Counted from the first letter of the stretch, positions 28,218 through 36,583 are shown. The stretch is DNA of 64,000 nt from Peribacillus asahii (GCF_003570725.1 NZ_QWVS01000013.1:40001-104000); one strand, 5' to 3'. A program made the numbers and translations. The notes: generated by a model from the letters alone, not told the origin.

Positions 28218-28562
28218 TTAGTCACAAGAGATGCGTAATCCCTGTTCTTCTAGTTCTTGTAGTTTAAAATCTTGACTTGGAAGATGTTGAAGCAAACTGT
28301 GAACTAAAGGATAATAGTCGTTATCTTTATTTAATGAATAAATAATCCATTGTCCTCTTCTTGTTTCTTGTACCAATCCGGCATCTTTCAACTTTCGAAT
28401 ATGTTGACTAATAGCAGGCTGACTCATTTTAAAAATTTCAACAAATTCACAAACACAATAATCATGTGTCTCTAACATTTTCATCATAGCTAGTCTTGTT
28501 TTATCACCTAATAGCTTTAAAATGGTTGCAGCTTTTTCGATTCCAACTGTTAATTTTTGCAT
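28218..28562 (-). CDS. arsR: Arsenic-responsive repressor ArsR
   Basis: A 114-residue winged-helix repressor. YCVCEF (C36 and C38) is the classical As(III)-binding CxC in the recognition-helix region, followed by [19 protein letters not shown]. Binding of arsenite releases it from DNA and derepresses the operon. The ATG at 28562 has GGAGGGG eight bases upstream. A nine-base perfect inverted repeat 30-55 bases upstream is the likely operator. First gene of arsR-B-C-D-A-hesB. Confidence 0.96.
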   Translation of the reverse strand: MQKLTVGIEKAATILKLLGDKTRLAMMKMLETHDYCVCEFVEIFKMSQPAISQHIRKLKDAGLVQETRRGQWIIYSLNKDNDYYPLVHSLLQHLPSQDFKLQELEEQGLRISCD

Positions 28563-28592
28563 ACAAACATCCCCTCCTTCCAGTCGAATATT

Positions 28593-28618
28593 AATATATA
28601 ACAATGTACTTATATATT
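28593..28618. promoter_or_regulatory. Probable ArsR operator
   Basis: AATATATAA (28593-28601) and TTATATATT (28610-28618) form a perfect inverted repeat with an eight-base centre, directly upstream of arsR. Size and position suit an ArsR dimer site. Confidence 0.6.
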
Positions 28619-28682
28619 CAATAACAAATATAACTTTATCATTTGCATACTATTAGTTATAACATTGCTTAAGTGCCCAGTA

Positions 28683-28725
28683 AAAAAAGCAGCGAACAGT
28701 GTCTATCATCGCTCGCTGCTTTTTT
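28683..28725. terminator. Terminator after thioesterase copy 2
   Basis: AAAAAGCAGCGA and TCGCTGCTTTTT pair perfectly, with T-runs on both strands. Confidence 0.85.
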
Positions 28726-28755
28726 ATTTCTACTGTAATCTATCATGTCCAATAA

Positions 28756-29265
28756 CTACATAATTGTTTTTGTTGTTAAATATGCCGCTAACTCTTTACT
28801 TTTTTGTTTTCTTTCACGTCGCATTCTTGCTCGTTCCTCGCCTGTTTCATGTAGTTTCTTTTCTTCCTCTGTTTCAGGAATCACTTTTGGGACAGCGGTA
28901 GGACGTTGATTCTTATCAAGAGCAACGAATGTTAATAGAGCTGTTGCCGCTATTTTGCACTCTCCGCTTTTTAAATCCTCCGCAATAACTTTCACAAAAA
29001 TCTCCATCGAAGATACGCCTGTCCACGAAACATACGATTCAAAACTAACTGAATCGGTCGGCCGAACAGGATGCAGGAAGTCTACAGAATCTGTTGAGGC
29101 CGTTACACATTCCGTTCGGCTATGACGCGCAGCAGAAATAGAAGCAACTTGGTCTATATCACTCATCATTCGACCGCCAAACAAGGTGTTATGATTATTG
29201 ACATCATTCGGAAAAATCCGGCTTGTTCTAATTACTCGTGATTCTTTACAATATTTTGCTTTCAT
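28756..29265 (-). CDS. Acyl-CoA thioesterase, hotdog fold (copy 2)
   Basis: A 169-residue paralogue of the protein at 12690-13208, with the same NHNTLFGGRMMSDID and DSVDFLHPVRPTD blocks and basic tail. Only about a dozen residues differ, while the DNA differs at many third positions, so the copies are not freshly duplicated but are kept under selection. It is monocistronic, with AAGGAGG before the ATG and its own terminator. Both copies probably control acyl-CoA pools; whether they differ in chain-length preference or timing is unknown. Confidence 0.9.
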   Translation of the reverse strand: MKAKYCKESRVIRTSRIFPNDVNNHNTLFGGRMMSDIDQVASISAARHSRTECVTASTDSVDFLHPVRPTDSVSFESYVSWTGVSSMEIFVKVIAEDLKSGECKIAATALLTFVALDKNQRPTAVPKVIPETEEEKKLHETGEERARMRRERKQKSKELAAYLTTKTIM

Positions 29266-29524
29266 AAAAAGGGCCTCCTTAACAGTAAATTCTTCAAACT
29301 GAGTGTCTGCTTGATGTTCAGGTGTTCTTTTTAATGTAAGTCTACTCTTTCTTAAGCTCTATTAACTGCATTTCAGTAGATTCGGAATGAATATGTATCG
29401 TTCACGACTATAGAGTTCTATATTACATCTTATTATATTGCTTTTTTTACCAAAAAGCATTCATCCCCCCTCATTATTTCATATTCAATCAGAGTCTTCT
29501 GGCTAAATCAGATAAAGATGGTCA

Positions 29525-29926
29525 TTAAACCTTTTCATGCTTCAGTAAATGACGAATATGATTTTTTAAATAAAATGCTTCAGGTAATTCCAATGGAGAC
29601 TGTAAGATAGAAGAGTCGCGATAAGAGCGATAAGAGATACTACGATTACCTGCTATATGTATATCCAATTGCAAAATATGAGAGCCCTTCATTTCTACAT
29701 AATAGTGAACGTCCTCTTTTTCTAAGCGGTGAAACGAAAATTTCAGTCCTAATAACTCCTGTGTGTCTTGTTTTGTCTCAACATGATTAGTAATATAATC
29801 CGCTATTTGCTGAACAGTTACTACATTTGTTGCCATAATCGTTGTCACTTTGTCTTTTACATACCCAACTGCCTGATTAATTTTCGTTTGTGCTTTTTGC
29901 GCCAAATGACTCAATAAATTATTCAT
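29525..29926 (-). CDS. Hypothetical protein, unrecognised
   Basis: A 133-residue soluble protein I do not recognise. The first 40 residues are helical and Lys/Gln-rich (AQKAQTKINQAVGYVKDKV); the middle looks like beta strands (ELLGLKFSFHRLEKEDVHYYVEM, HILQLDIHIAGN), and the tail is basic and histidine-containing. A good ribosome site (AAAGGAG) precedes the ATG, and codon use matches its neighbours. It lies 43 bases after the methyltransferase gene, so they may share a transcript. Confidence 0.65.
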   Translation of the reverse strand: MNNLLSHLAQKAQTKINQAVGYVKDKVTTIMATNVVTVQQIADYITNHVETKQDTQELLGLKFSFHRLEKEDVHYYVEMKGSHILQLDIHIAGNRSISYRSYRDSSILQSPLELPEAFYLKNHIRHLLKHEKV

Positions 29927-29969
29927 TGTAACTCTCCTTTATTTTTGCGTTTAAGCTTAGTATTATCAA

Positions 29970-30578
29970 TTAATAGGCTAAACGGTAAATTAAAAACCTC
30001 TCATAAGGATTACGCTCAGATAAACCTTGCAGCAAGATTTCTTTTTTAAATTGAAAAGCAGTTTGATTTTCTAAAAAAAAGATATAATCTTTGGAGCCAT
30101 AATATAAAACTAATTCAATATCCCTTGGAAATTGTTCCACTGAACGCAATATATTCTGAATAATCTTCATGAAAATTTGTACGGAAAATGGATTAAAAAA
30201 ATAAAATCGATTGTCTAGTGAATCAATCTTATACTTCTCTGCTAAACAACAGTGGAATTGAATATGGTGACTGCTCTTTTTCATTTTCTTCACATAACTA
30301 TTTCGATTATCTATAGCTTCCTGATAAAAAGTTTTATTCATTTCAACTCCAACAACGGAGGCATTAAATAAATAATTTATATAAAAAATTAATCTTCCTT
30401 TTCCACAGCCAAAATCTACGACTTGGTCGTTACTGGTTAATTCATATTGCTCAAATAATTGTTCGAGCGCGCTATAGGGCGTTGGCTCGTAGCGATGATA
30501 ATGCAAGGACTTATTGAAAACCTTCTGTTCTCCCCCTGTTTTAATGTTCAGCAATTCATCATAGTACCGTTCTTTCAT
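29970..30578 (-). CDS. Class I SAM-dependent methyltransferase
   Basis: A 202-residue Rossmann-fold methyltransferase. VVDFGCGKGRLIFYIN (about residues 53-68) is the glycine-rich SAM loop, and VVGVEMN (about 75-81) the acidic ribose-binding strand. The FFNPFS near residue 127 occupies the position of motif IV. The substrate is unknown. The ATG has AGGGGT upstream. It leads a probable two-gene unit with the hypothetical protein downstream. Confidence 0.82.
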   Translation of the reverse strand: MKERYYDELLNIKTGGEQKVFNKSLHYHRYEPTPYSALEQLFEQYELTSNDQVVDFGCGKGRLIFYINYLFNASVVGVEMNKTFYQEAIDNRNSYVKKMKKSSHHIQFHCCLAEKYKIDSLDNRFYFFNPFSVQIFMKIIQNILRSVEQFPRDIELVLYYGSKDYIFFLENQTAFQFKKEILLQGLSERNPYERFLIYRLAY

Positions 30579-30715
30579 CGATTTACCCCTATTCCATTCA
30601 TATAGATATAATGATATCGATTTTTCTATAAGAATAAAAGGAGAAATGTTTCTATCCAGCTTCTATTCATTATCGGTTATACTGGGGATAATTATAATGT
30701 GAAAAGGATTAAAAC

Positions 30716-31267
30716 ATGAAAGAATTCATTTTAAATTGGTTTTCTCAAGCAGGGCCTTTTTCAATTATTGTTAGTATTTTCATTAATATTGTAATAAGTA
30801 TATTTGGTGTCATACCTAGTGTTTTTTTGACCGCTCTTAATATCACTTTTTTTGGATTTGAAGCGGGCATGTTTATTTCTTACATTGGAGAATGTGCAGG
30901 CGCTTCAACTAGCTTTCTCTTATATAGAAAAGGGATTCGATACATGGAATATTCTCTACCTGCCCATTCAAAATATTTAAATAAACTGACAGCTTCAACA
31001 GGAAAAGAAGCGTTTATATTCGTTCTAGCCTTTCGACTAGTACCTTTTATCCCATCTGGATTAATTAACCTAGGTGCGGCCTTAAGTAAAATCAGCTTAC
31101 TTCATTTTACATTGGCAAGCACGATTGGAAAAATCCCTGCTATGCTTCTAGAAGCATACTCCGTTAACGAAGTATTAATGTGGGAGACCGAAGGGAAAGG
31201 AATTTTGTTTATTGTTTCATTCATTATGTTACTCATTTATTGGGCAGTGAAAAGGAAACGTGTTTAG
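30716..31267 (+). CDS. VTT-domain (TVP38/TMEM64-like) membrane protein
   Basis: A 183-residue membrane protein with five or so hydrophobic helices. FGFEAGMFISYIGECAGASTSFLLYRKG (about residues 44-71) is the VTT signature, and FRLVPFIPSGLINLGAALSKIS (about 108-129) the second conserved segment. VTT proteins of the DedA superfamily are linked to lipid scrambling and envelope homeostasis. It is a single gene with TATAAT-like DNA and AAAAGGA upstream. Confidence 0.87.
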   Translation: MKEFILNWFSQAGPFSIIVSIFINIVISIFGVIPSVFLTALNITFFGFEAGMFISYIGECAGASTSFLLYRKGIRYMEYSLPAHSKYLNKLTASTGKEAFIFVLAFRLVPFIPSGLINLGAALSKISLLHFTLASTIGKIPAMLLEAYSVNEVLMWETEGKGILFIVSFIMLLIYWAVKRKRV

Positions 31268-31312
31268 TTAAAAAATATTCATCACTTTTCACTCCAGCGT
31301 TTGAATATTTAA

Positions 31313-31340
31313 ACAAAAGTAGTCGATTAAACATAAAATA
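31313..31340 (+). promoter_or_regulatory. SigK-like promoter of the DUF3992 gene
   Basis: AC at 31313-31314, 17 bases, then CATAAAATA at 31332-31340 fits the late mother-cell SigK pattern (AC, about 16-17 bases, CATANNNTA). The start codon lies about 30 bases downstream. Confidence 0.55.
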
Positions 31341-31371
31341 CTAAGAATCTATGTATTGAGGGGGTGAGTTC

Positions 31372-31716
31372 TTGGCTAACTTGGGCGGGTTTAGCAATAA
31401 CCCATTAAACGTCATCAGTGATTCAGTGTCTTGTACGATTGAATCAGGGGACACGAATGGTGCAGCTACAACCATTTGGCAGGATGACACTCCTTTTGTT
31501 ATAAATGGAACTATTGTAGTTGACAATAAAGGAAAAGTCGGCGCTTCACCAAAGGCTGCTCTTCTTGTGAACGGAACTGCAATTAATGGATTTGTCGTTG
31601 CACCAGGTGAATGTCGGTCTATTACGGTAAATGATCTGCATTCAATTAGTATCATTGTAACAGGAACAGGCACTGCCAAAATTAACATCTCTTTTTCTTT
31701 AAACTATAAGTTTTAA
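31372..31716 (+). CDS. DUF3992-like protein, candidate endospore appendage subunit
   Basis: A 114-residue, beta-rich protein with no signal peptide. The Gly-Thr-Asn-rich body and the end NGFVVAPGECRSITVNDLHSISII... with a final NYKF resemble the DUF3992 family that includes the Ena pilus subunits of Bacillus spores. Two cysteines (SCTIE near 21, GECRS near 82) could form the inter-subunit disulfides those fibres use. The N-terminus is short and lacks the Cys-rich connector of Ena1, so it may be a different subclass. The start is TTG 31372 with GAGGGGGTGA upstream. The SigK-like promoter supports late mother-cell expression, as for spore-surface proteins. Confidence 0.6.
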   Translation: MANLGGFSNNPLNVISDSVSCTIESGDTNGAATTIWQDDTPFVINGTIVVDNKGKVGASPKAALLVNGTAINGFVVAPGECRSITVNDLHSISIIVTGTGTAKINISFSLNYKF

Positions 31717-31740
31717 CGTAGTTCTATCTATGTTGAAGCA

Positions 31741-31772
31741 AAAAAATGATGCTCTACTTCAGCATCATTTTT
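31741..31772. terminator. Bidirectional terminator between the two appendage-like genes
   Basis: AAAAATGATGC and GCATCATTTTT pair perfectly around TCTACTTCA; T-runs on both strands serve the two convergent genes. Confidence 0.9.
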
Positions 31773-31795
31773 ACATAGCCTTTACATACAAAATA

Positions 31796-32203
31796 TTAAG
31801 TCACATAACGAACCTTCATACTATAATGACCATTGGCCTTGTGACCTGATCCTCCTCGACAAGAGATTTCCAGATTTGAAATAGCCTTCAAAGAAACCGA
31901 TTTCGCTTGATTTATTTCAGTCAATGTAAATAATGTCGTATCCGCCTTTCCATCACCATTCGTATCCGCCCTTACCCTCATAATACAGCCACATTTATTT
32001 TGTACGGTTAATGATCCTGATGGCAGAGGATCGATTTCAATAGCTCTCCAATACTCTACATATTTACCATCGCAATTTTGTATAATAACACCACTTATTT
32101 CATCTGTTACTAATTGCGGCTCTGGAAGATTTGGTTTACGAGGAAAAAGAGATAAACTGCTTAATGGGGAGGGTGAAATATGAGAATCATTTTGTGCGTT
32201 CAT
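31796..32203 (-). CDS. Cys-containing beta-rich protein, probable partner of the DUF3992 gene
   Basis: A 135-residue protein without a signal peptide. A Pro/Ser-rich N-terminus (1-30) precedes beta strands with cysteines in IIQNCDG, NKCGCIM and EISCRGG. A calcium-loop-like DTNGDGKAD lies near 79-87. The end (SVSLKAISNLEISC then GHYSMKVRYV) has the same strand pattern as the convergent DUF3992-like protein, so I infer a distant relative, possibly a tip, base or minor appendage subunit. AAGGAG precedes the ATG, and the promoter has the same SigK-like spacing as its neighbour. Exact family not recognised with certainty. Confidence 0.55.
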   Translation of the reverse strand: MNAQNDSHISPSPLSSLSLFPRKPNLPEPQLVTDEISGVIIQNCDGKYVEYWRAIEIDPLPSGSLTVQNKCGCIMRVRADTNGDGKADTTLFTLTEINQAKSVSLKAISNLEISCRGGSGHKANGHYSMKVRYVT

Positions 32204-32234
32204 ACCTGATATCTCCTTTCCAATTATGGTAATT

Positions 32235-32262
32235 TATTGTATGGGTAAACAACTAAAACCGT
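32235..32262 (-). promoter_or_regulatory. SigK-like promoter of the Cys-containing protein gene
   Basis: On the minus strand AC (32262-32261), 17 bases, then CATACAATA (32243-32235). Spacing and sequence mirror the promoter of the convergent gene. The remaining DNA to 32508 contains a copy of the window's dispersed repeat and no gene. Confidence 0.55.
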
Positions 32263-32350
32263 GCCGTCAGTTCATCACTCGCGAATACAAATCGACTGGC
32301 AGAAGGCCATTCACTTCTAATCTCTGTAAAGTGAAATTTCCATCAGTGGA

Positions 32351-32378
32351 GGTTTTACTGCCCGTTAAGTGTCGGATA
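32351..32378 (+). repeat. Dispersed repeat, copy A
   Basis: GGTTTTACTGCCCGTTAAGT and the next eight bases match copy C (40457-40484) at 26 of 28 positions. A small inverted repeat, TTCACTT/AAGTGAA, lies just upstream. It looks like the decayed end of a mobile element or RNA; no transposase is near. Confidence 0.5.
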
Positions 32379-32508
32379 GATTGAATCCATTCCCATGACT
32401 AAGCACACAGAAAAACGCTACCAATCAAGCAGCGTTTTTCATTTACCCTTTATTCTGTTCCATCCATTTCTTACTCTTTACTAAAAACTAAGAAATGGTT
32501 AAATTTTC

Positions 32509-33578
32509 TTAAAACATATTACTTTTATCCTTCTTACGAGTCCACTTCATAACCGGTGGGTCTTCATTTTTCAGCTCAGTTTTATTTTCCCAATCGTCAC
32601 TTTCTGAGCCATCCGCTTTTACTTCCTCCAAGTCAGCTATTAACCATTTTTTACTCTTTTCATCATACTTCATCTTATATGTCCGAACATTTTTATAAGA
32701 AATATCTTCAAAACCTTTCATGTCTCGAACTTTCATTTTATTTTTGTAGGAAACAAGTGCTGTAGCTTCTGCAACCCACTCATCATTAAAATGATTAATA
32801 TCTAAATCATCAAGGTTTACAACTGCTCCCAAATATTGCATCTGAATTTCATCAACATACTCTTTATAAAATTCAAAATCATATTTGGCAAATGCCGTAA
32901 CCTTTCTTACTTCATCTGTGACATTTGTAAAATGCTTCGTTTCATAGTTGTTTGTCTGAAAAACGATTAAGTCCTTATTAAATACATCTAGTGCGGCTAA
33001 TACATTTTGTTGAACGCCTTTATCTTTTTTAGCCAAATCACTATCGTCTACAAGCAGGCTGACCTGCTTGCTGCCGCCCCACACTTCTACTTTTCTTTTC
33101 TCTAAAAAAGTGCCCAGTGTATTTTTTACAGTTAATCGTACATCATATGTACCCGGAAGAAGCGGACCGTACAATTCTTCCTCACTCTTCATAAGAAAAT
33201 CTTTCGTTTTATCGACGGAAAGGTAAATATCCCAAAGCGTTTTCCGTCTTCCACCAAACTAATCTGCTGATTTGTCATCTTGTACTCTTGCTTCTCTAAT
33301 TGCTCCTCTAAGCTATCCTGAATTACTTGATAACTATTATAATTAGCATTTAGATACGTAACGAATGCTTTAAGCGATGACTCATCTATTTCAGCCTTCT
33401 TATTATCTACTAAGAGTATATCCTTCAGCTGTTCCGGCTTCTTTTGATCAACCGCCTGTTCAAACGCTTCCACAACTTGTTTAGGTCGATTATTCTGCTG
33501 GATCAACACAACCGTAATAATGGTGAGCACAACTACCGCTGGTATAGCAAATAACCATATTTTCTTCACACTATTCAC
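32509..33578 (-). pseudogene. TcaA-like membrane-anchored protein gene, split by a frameshift
   Basis: Two reading frames (33578-33189 and 33192-32509) read as one protein of about 355 residues. The first has a short cytoplasmic start, one membrane helix (about 7-27) and helical repeats; the second continues with GPLLPGTYDVRL, a TcaA/YvbJ-type beta domain. The frames overlap by ATGA but the second has no ribosome site. Adding one A to the AAAA run (plus-strand TTTT at 33240-33243) restores GKTLWDIYLSVDKTKDFLMKS without a stop. It is thus a one-base deletion in a homopolymer: a mutation, slippage site or sequencing error. TcaA-family proteins sit at the envelope and affect antibiotic tolerance. 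It is six bases from its lipoprotein neighbour, so same operon. Confidence 0.75.
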
Positions 33579-33584
33579 GGCTCC

Positions 33585-34637
33585 TTAATAAATTGATCCT
33601 TTTACAAATACAGTGTCTAAACTTGCACCATACTTATCAACTGCTTTAATCGTCCATTTTCCATCCTTTTTCGTTAAAGACACTTCCACTGGATCGCTAA
33701 GTTCGTTTACCTCAAGAGCATTTAAAATTTTAGGCAATTTTGAAAGTACATATTTATCAATTTCTTGTGAATCATAACTTCCTGTATTTTCTCTAAATTC
33801 ACTCTTATACTCATAGACATCTTCATATAATGTTTGTAATGACGGTGTAGAAACCTCTACTTCAACGATTGCCTTATCATTAGCATGTGCAATAGTAGTA
33901 GCATTCACCTCAGCCTTTTCCGCTAAGATATCACGGTATGTTGCATATAGCTTTTCAATGTCTGTGTCATCTAACTTCTTATCAAACACCTTGTTTATTT
34001 CCTTTTCAAATGCTTCTTGTGCTGATTCTTGCAATACTGGTTTATCAGCCGATACAAGTTGCTCATAATCTGGATTTTCCTTATTGTAATAGATTTGATC
34101 CACATAAGCCTTCAATGCTTTCTCTGGATCTTGCAGCGTTTCATAGCTAGCGGCATACTTCTTCGTATCAAGCTTTAATACTAACTCTTCTGACTCCTCT
34201 TCAAAATCATCGAATAGCGGATTTAAGCCAATTTCATACTCTTTATCCTTTGTTACTTCAAATATCGCTAATACAGTTTTTGACTTTCCTGCACCAATAC
34301 TCCCGCCTGTACCAATATCCAAGCCTATATCGCGATTATAAAGTTCTGTATTAATATTGATTTGCTGCTCACCATCATATAACTTAATCCCATCATACCC
34401 TGATAATCGCATTGGAGAATCTGACAAATTTTTGACTTTTAAATGAACAGCCATAGTAGCTAGATTCTCATTTTCAGAAACCCCATCATCACTCTCTGAA
34501 ATAATGTAACTAGCGCTTTCAATAGAAGCCTCCAACCCTTTACTCTTTTCAGTTGAAGCCTTTTCACCCGAATCTGAACATGCAGATAAAAGGAAAATAA
34601 ATACTGATACAACGGAGAATAATACCCACTTTTTCAA
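33585..34637 (-). CDS. Lipoprotein with DUF5105-like domain
   Basis: A 350-residue lipoprotein. The signal peptide ends in LLSAC, the lipobox, near residue 20. An immunoglobulin-like N-terminal part (about 35-155, HLKVKNLSDSPMRLSGYDGIKLY) resembles DUF4352/DUF5105 proteins, and a helical C-terminal part (about 165-340) follows. The start is TTG 34637, with GGAAGGGG upstream and lysines right after it; the ATG at 34664 lacks a ribosome site. It precedes the TcaA-like gene by six bases, suggesting a shared envelope function. No specific role known. Confidence 0.8.
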   Translation of the reverse strand: MKKWVLFSVVSVFIFLLSACSDSGEKASTEKSKGLEASIESASYIISESDDGVSENENLATMAVHLKVKNLSDSPMRLSGYDGIKLYDGEQQININTELYNRDIGLDIGTGGSIGAGKSKTVLAIFEVTKDKEYEIGLNPLFDDFEEESEELVLKLDTKKYAASYETLQDPEKALKAYVDQIYYNKENPDYEQLVSADKPVLQESAQEAFEKEINKVFDKKLDDTDIEKLYATYRDILAEKAEVNATTIAHANDKAIVEVEVSTPSLQTLYEDVYEYKSEFRENTGSYDSQEIDKYVLSKLPKILNALEVNELSDPVEVSLTKKDGKWTIKAVDKYGASLDTVFVKGSIY

Positions 34638-35473
34638 AAAAAAACCCCTTCCTAAACTAGACATAATATGTACTATTTTTCTCTCATACTAAATCTACCT
34701 AAATCCTCACTCCCAAAACAGGATATTTATCTCTAATAAAAAGGAAAAATAATCCTATTAAGCTAGGCTTAATGATTCAAAGCCCTGATATATGGGGGAT
34801 AGATAGCAAATATTTTTTGGTTTATTATATAAATAAAGGAAAATAATTCATTTTTCCTAGTTTTTGAATATACTTACATAAGCGCTATAACGTACCATTT
34901 TCTTATTTTTATTAATTATTATAAAAAATAATAGAACTTTTGATTTAGCTCATCCTATAGCTAGCTTCTATACAATGATTTTCATATATTAATCTTCCGA
35001 ACATTCCCATATAAATAGAAACAAGCAGCGAAAACATTCACTGCTTGTTTCTATTTGTATATTTTTTCATACGTTCTATATATCTTCACTAGGATATTTG
35101 ATATTCACTTTTTTGTTGTTATCAGCAAATAGACGAGGGTAACCGGACCTACTTTACCAAATCCCCTAACTCCTACAACGATTCATTTTTCAACAATAGA
35201 GAAGCCATCGATTGTTCCTATAGACAGATCTACTATGCCAAAAGCTGAAAGACGACTATTCAGATGAAAGGCAGCATAACGCAGTTTGCCATAGAGCATG
35301 ACCGCTTATAACCTCGAGGAGCTAGGAAATGCAGTTATAATGGGGGAATTTCCTCATCTCTCTTTTTTCTTCTCGCAAGCTTGAGGTGGAGAGCTTACTT
35401 CCCATTAGGTATGAGATAAAACGGTTTAAATACAAGTGTTTCAGTAAGATTCATTTCAAATGTATAGTGCTTG
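34638..35473. other. Long non-coding region with hairpin and decayed repeat
   Basis: No gene is supported. A 14-bp perfect inverted repeat (ATAGAAACAAGCAG / CTGCTTGTTTCTAT, 35015-35054) could be a stand-alone terminator or a small mobile remnant. From about 35230 the base composition becomes more GC-rich and runs into repeat copy B. This block looks like a degraded insertion. Confidence 0.5.
35391..35419 (+). repeat. Dispersed repeat, copy B (diverged)
   Basis: GAGCTTACTTCCCATTAGGT and the following bases match copies A and C with several changes. A CTTGAGGTGG block precedes it, comparable to CTTGAGATGG before copy C. Confidence 0.45.
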
Positions 35474-36130
35474 TTACACGCCTTGCGCCTCTAATTTTGC
35501 AATATCTTTGTTATGCCCAATAACAATTAATGTATCTCCTTGGCGAATTTGTTCTTCAGCAAGCGGAGCCACATTAATGTCTTTTCCACGTTGAATCCCG
35601 ATAATATTGCAGCGGTATTTTGCACGAATATCCAAATCCATCAATGATTTTTTATCAATTTTACGCGACGCCACGATTTCGACAATACTATACTCCTCCG
35701 ATAATTGAATATAATCAATAATTTTTTCGGATGCGATGTGATGAGCAATTCGCTGCGCCATATCTCTTTCAGGATGAATCACTCGGTCGACTCCAACCTT
35801 TTCTAACACTTTATGATGATACATATTTTGAGCTTTTGCCCAAACTTGAGGAACCCCCATTTCCTTCAAAAGTAAGCACGTTAAAATACTAGCTTCAATA
35901 TCATCACCTAAAGAGACGAAAGCGACATCAAAATTCCTCACACCCAAGGATTTTAAACTCATCTCATCTATGCCATTAGCTACGACAGCATGAGTAGCAA
36001 AGGCTGCATATTCATCTATTTTACTTTCATCTTTATCAATCGCCATCACTTCCACTCCAATCGAATGGAATTCCTTAACTAAGCTCCCTCCAAATCTACC
36101 TAACCCAAACACAACAAACTGTTTTTTCAT
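35474..36130 (-). CDS. Ktr potassium-uptake gating subunit (KtrA/KtrC type)
   Basis: A 218-residue cytosolic RCK protein. RCK_N (about 1-135) has the nucleotide loop FGLGRFGGSL (8-17), AIDKDE after strand two, and the VWAKAQNMYHHKVLEKVGVDRVIHPERDM block; RCK_C (about 140-218) binds regulators such as c-di-AMP. It opens a KtrB/KtrD-type K+ channel in the membrane. No channel gene lies beside it, as for ktrC of B. subtilis, though the end (GHNKDIAKLEAQG) looks more like KtrA. It is governed by a c-di-AMP riboswitch, so second-messenger control would act on both RNA and protein. Confidence 0.92.
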   Translation of the reverse strand: MKKQFVVFGLGRFGGSLVKEFHSIGVEVMAIDKDESKIDEYAAFATHAVVANGIDEMSLKSLGVRNFDVAFVSLGDDIEASILTCLLLKEMGVPQVWAKAQNMYHHKVLEKVGVDRVIHPERDMAQRIAHHIASEKIIDYIQLSEEYSIVEIVASRKIDKKSLMDLDIRAKYRCNIIGIQRGKDINVAPLAEEQIRQGDTLIVIGHNKDIAKLEAQGV

Positions 36131-36174
36131 CTCATTTTTCCCCTTCTATTACAATCTTTTTTATATAGAAAGCA

Positions 36175-36206
36175 CAAAAAAGACCACAGAGGATTACCCC
36201 GTGGTC
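36175..36206 (-). terminator. Expression-platform terminator of the c-di-AMP riboswitch
   Basis: GACCACGGGG and CCTCTGTGGTC form the hairpin on the minus strand, followed by six or more T. It lies between the aptamer and the ktr gene, as expected for transcriptional attenuation. Confidence 0.85.
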
Positions 36207-36224
36207 GAATGATTTTTTCGATCA

Positions 36225-36380
36225 CCAGTATCACTTCCTCTCTCTTCACGCTTCCGGAGTTAGCTGTCGGATTCGGACCATGAGAGTAGCCCTACCTTCT
36301 TCATAAAGGATTCACCCCAAGCGACGAAAAAACCGCCACAAGATTGGTTCCCCCGTTCCATAAAGGATTCAGCGAATAAA
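36225..36380 (-). promoter_or_regulatory. c-di-AMP (ydaO/yuaA) riboswitch
   Basis: On the minus strand the aptamer landmarks appear in the correct order: GAATCCTTTATGGAACGGGG, GGAACCA, TTGGGGTGAATCC, GGTAGGGC, TCCGAATCCGACAGCTAACT and the closing GCGTGAAG. In Bacillus, binding of c-di-AMP switches K+-uptake genes off; the gene downstream is a Ktr subunit. Limits are approximate. Confidence 0.93.
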
Positions 36381-36557
36381 GAAATATGGTTTTACATGAA
36401 AGTAATATTACTCCTTCAAAATTAGGTTGTAAAGGGCATTTGAGAGCATCCACCTTATAGAACGACAAAATATAGATTTCCCACTTTTCAGAAATCTTTA
36501 ATGTAAGATTTCATAACGTACAATTAGTGATAATAACTAAAATATCTACTTTAATTT

Positions 36558-36583
36558 GTTCGTTTTGCTAATGACAAACGAAC
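36558..36583 (+). promoter_or_regulatory. Inverted repeat upstream of the NMT1-type ABC operon
   Basis: GTTCGTTT (36558-36565) and AAACGAAC (36576-36583) form a perfect 8-bp inverted repeat about 100 bases before the first gene. It could be a repressor operator. I checked this leader (36381-36681) for TPP and FMN riboswitches and saw neither. Confidence 0.4.
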
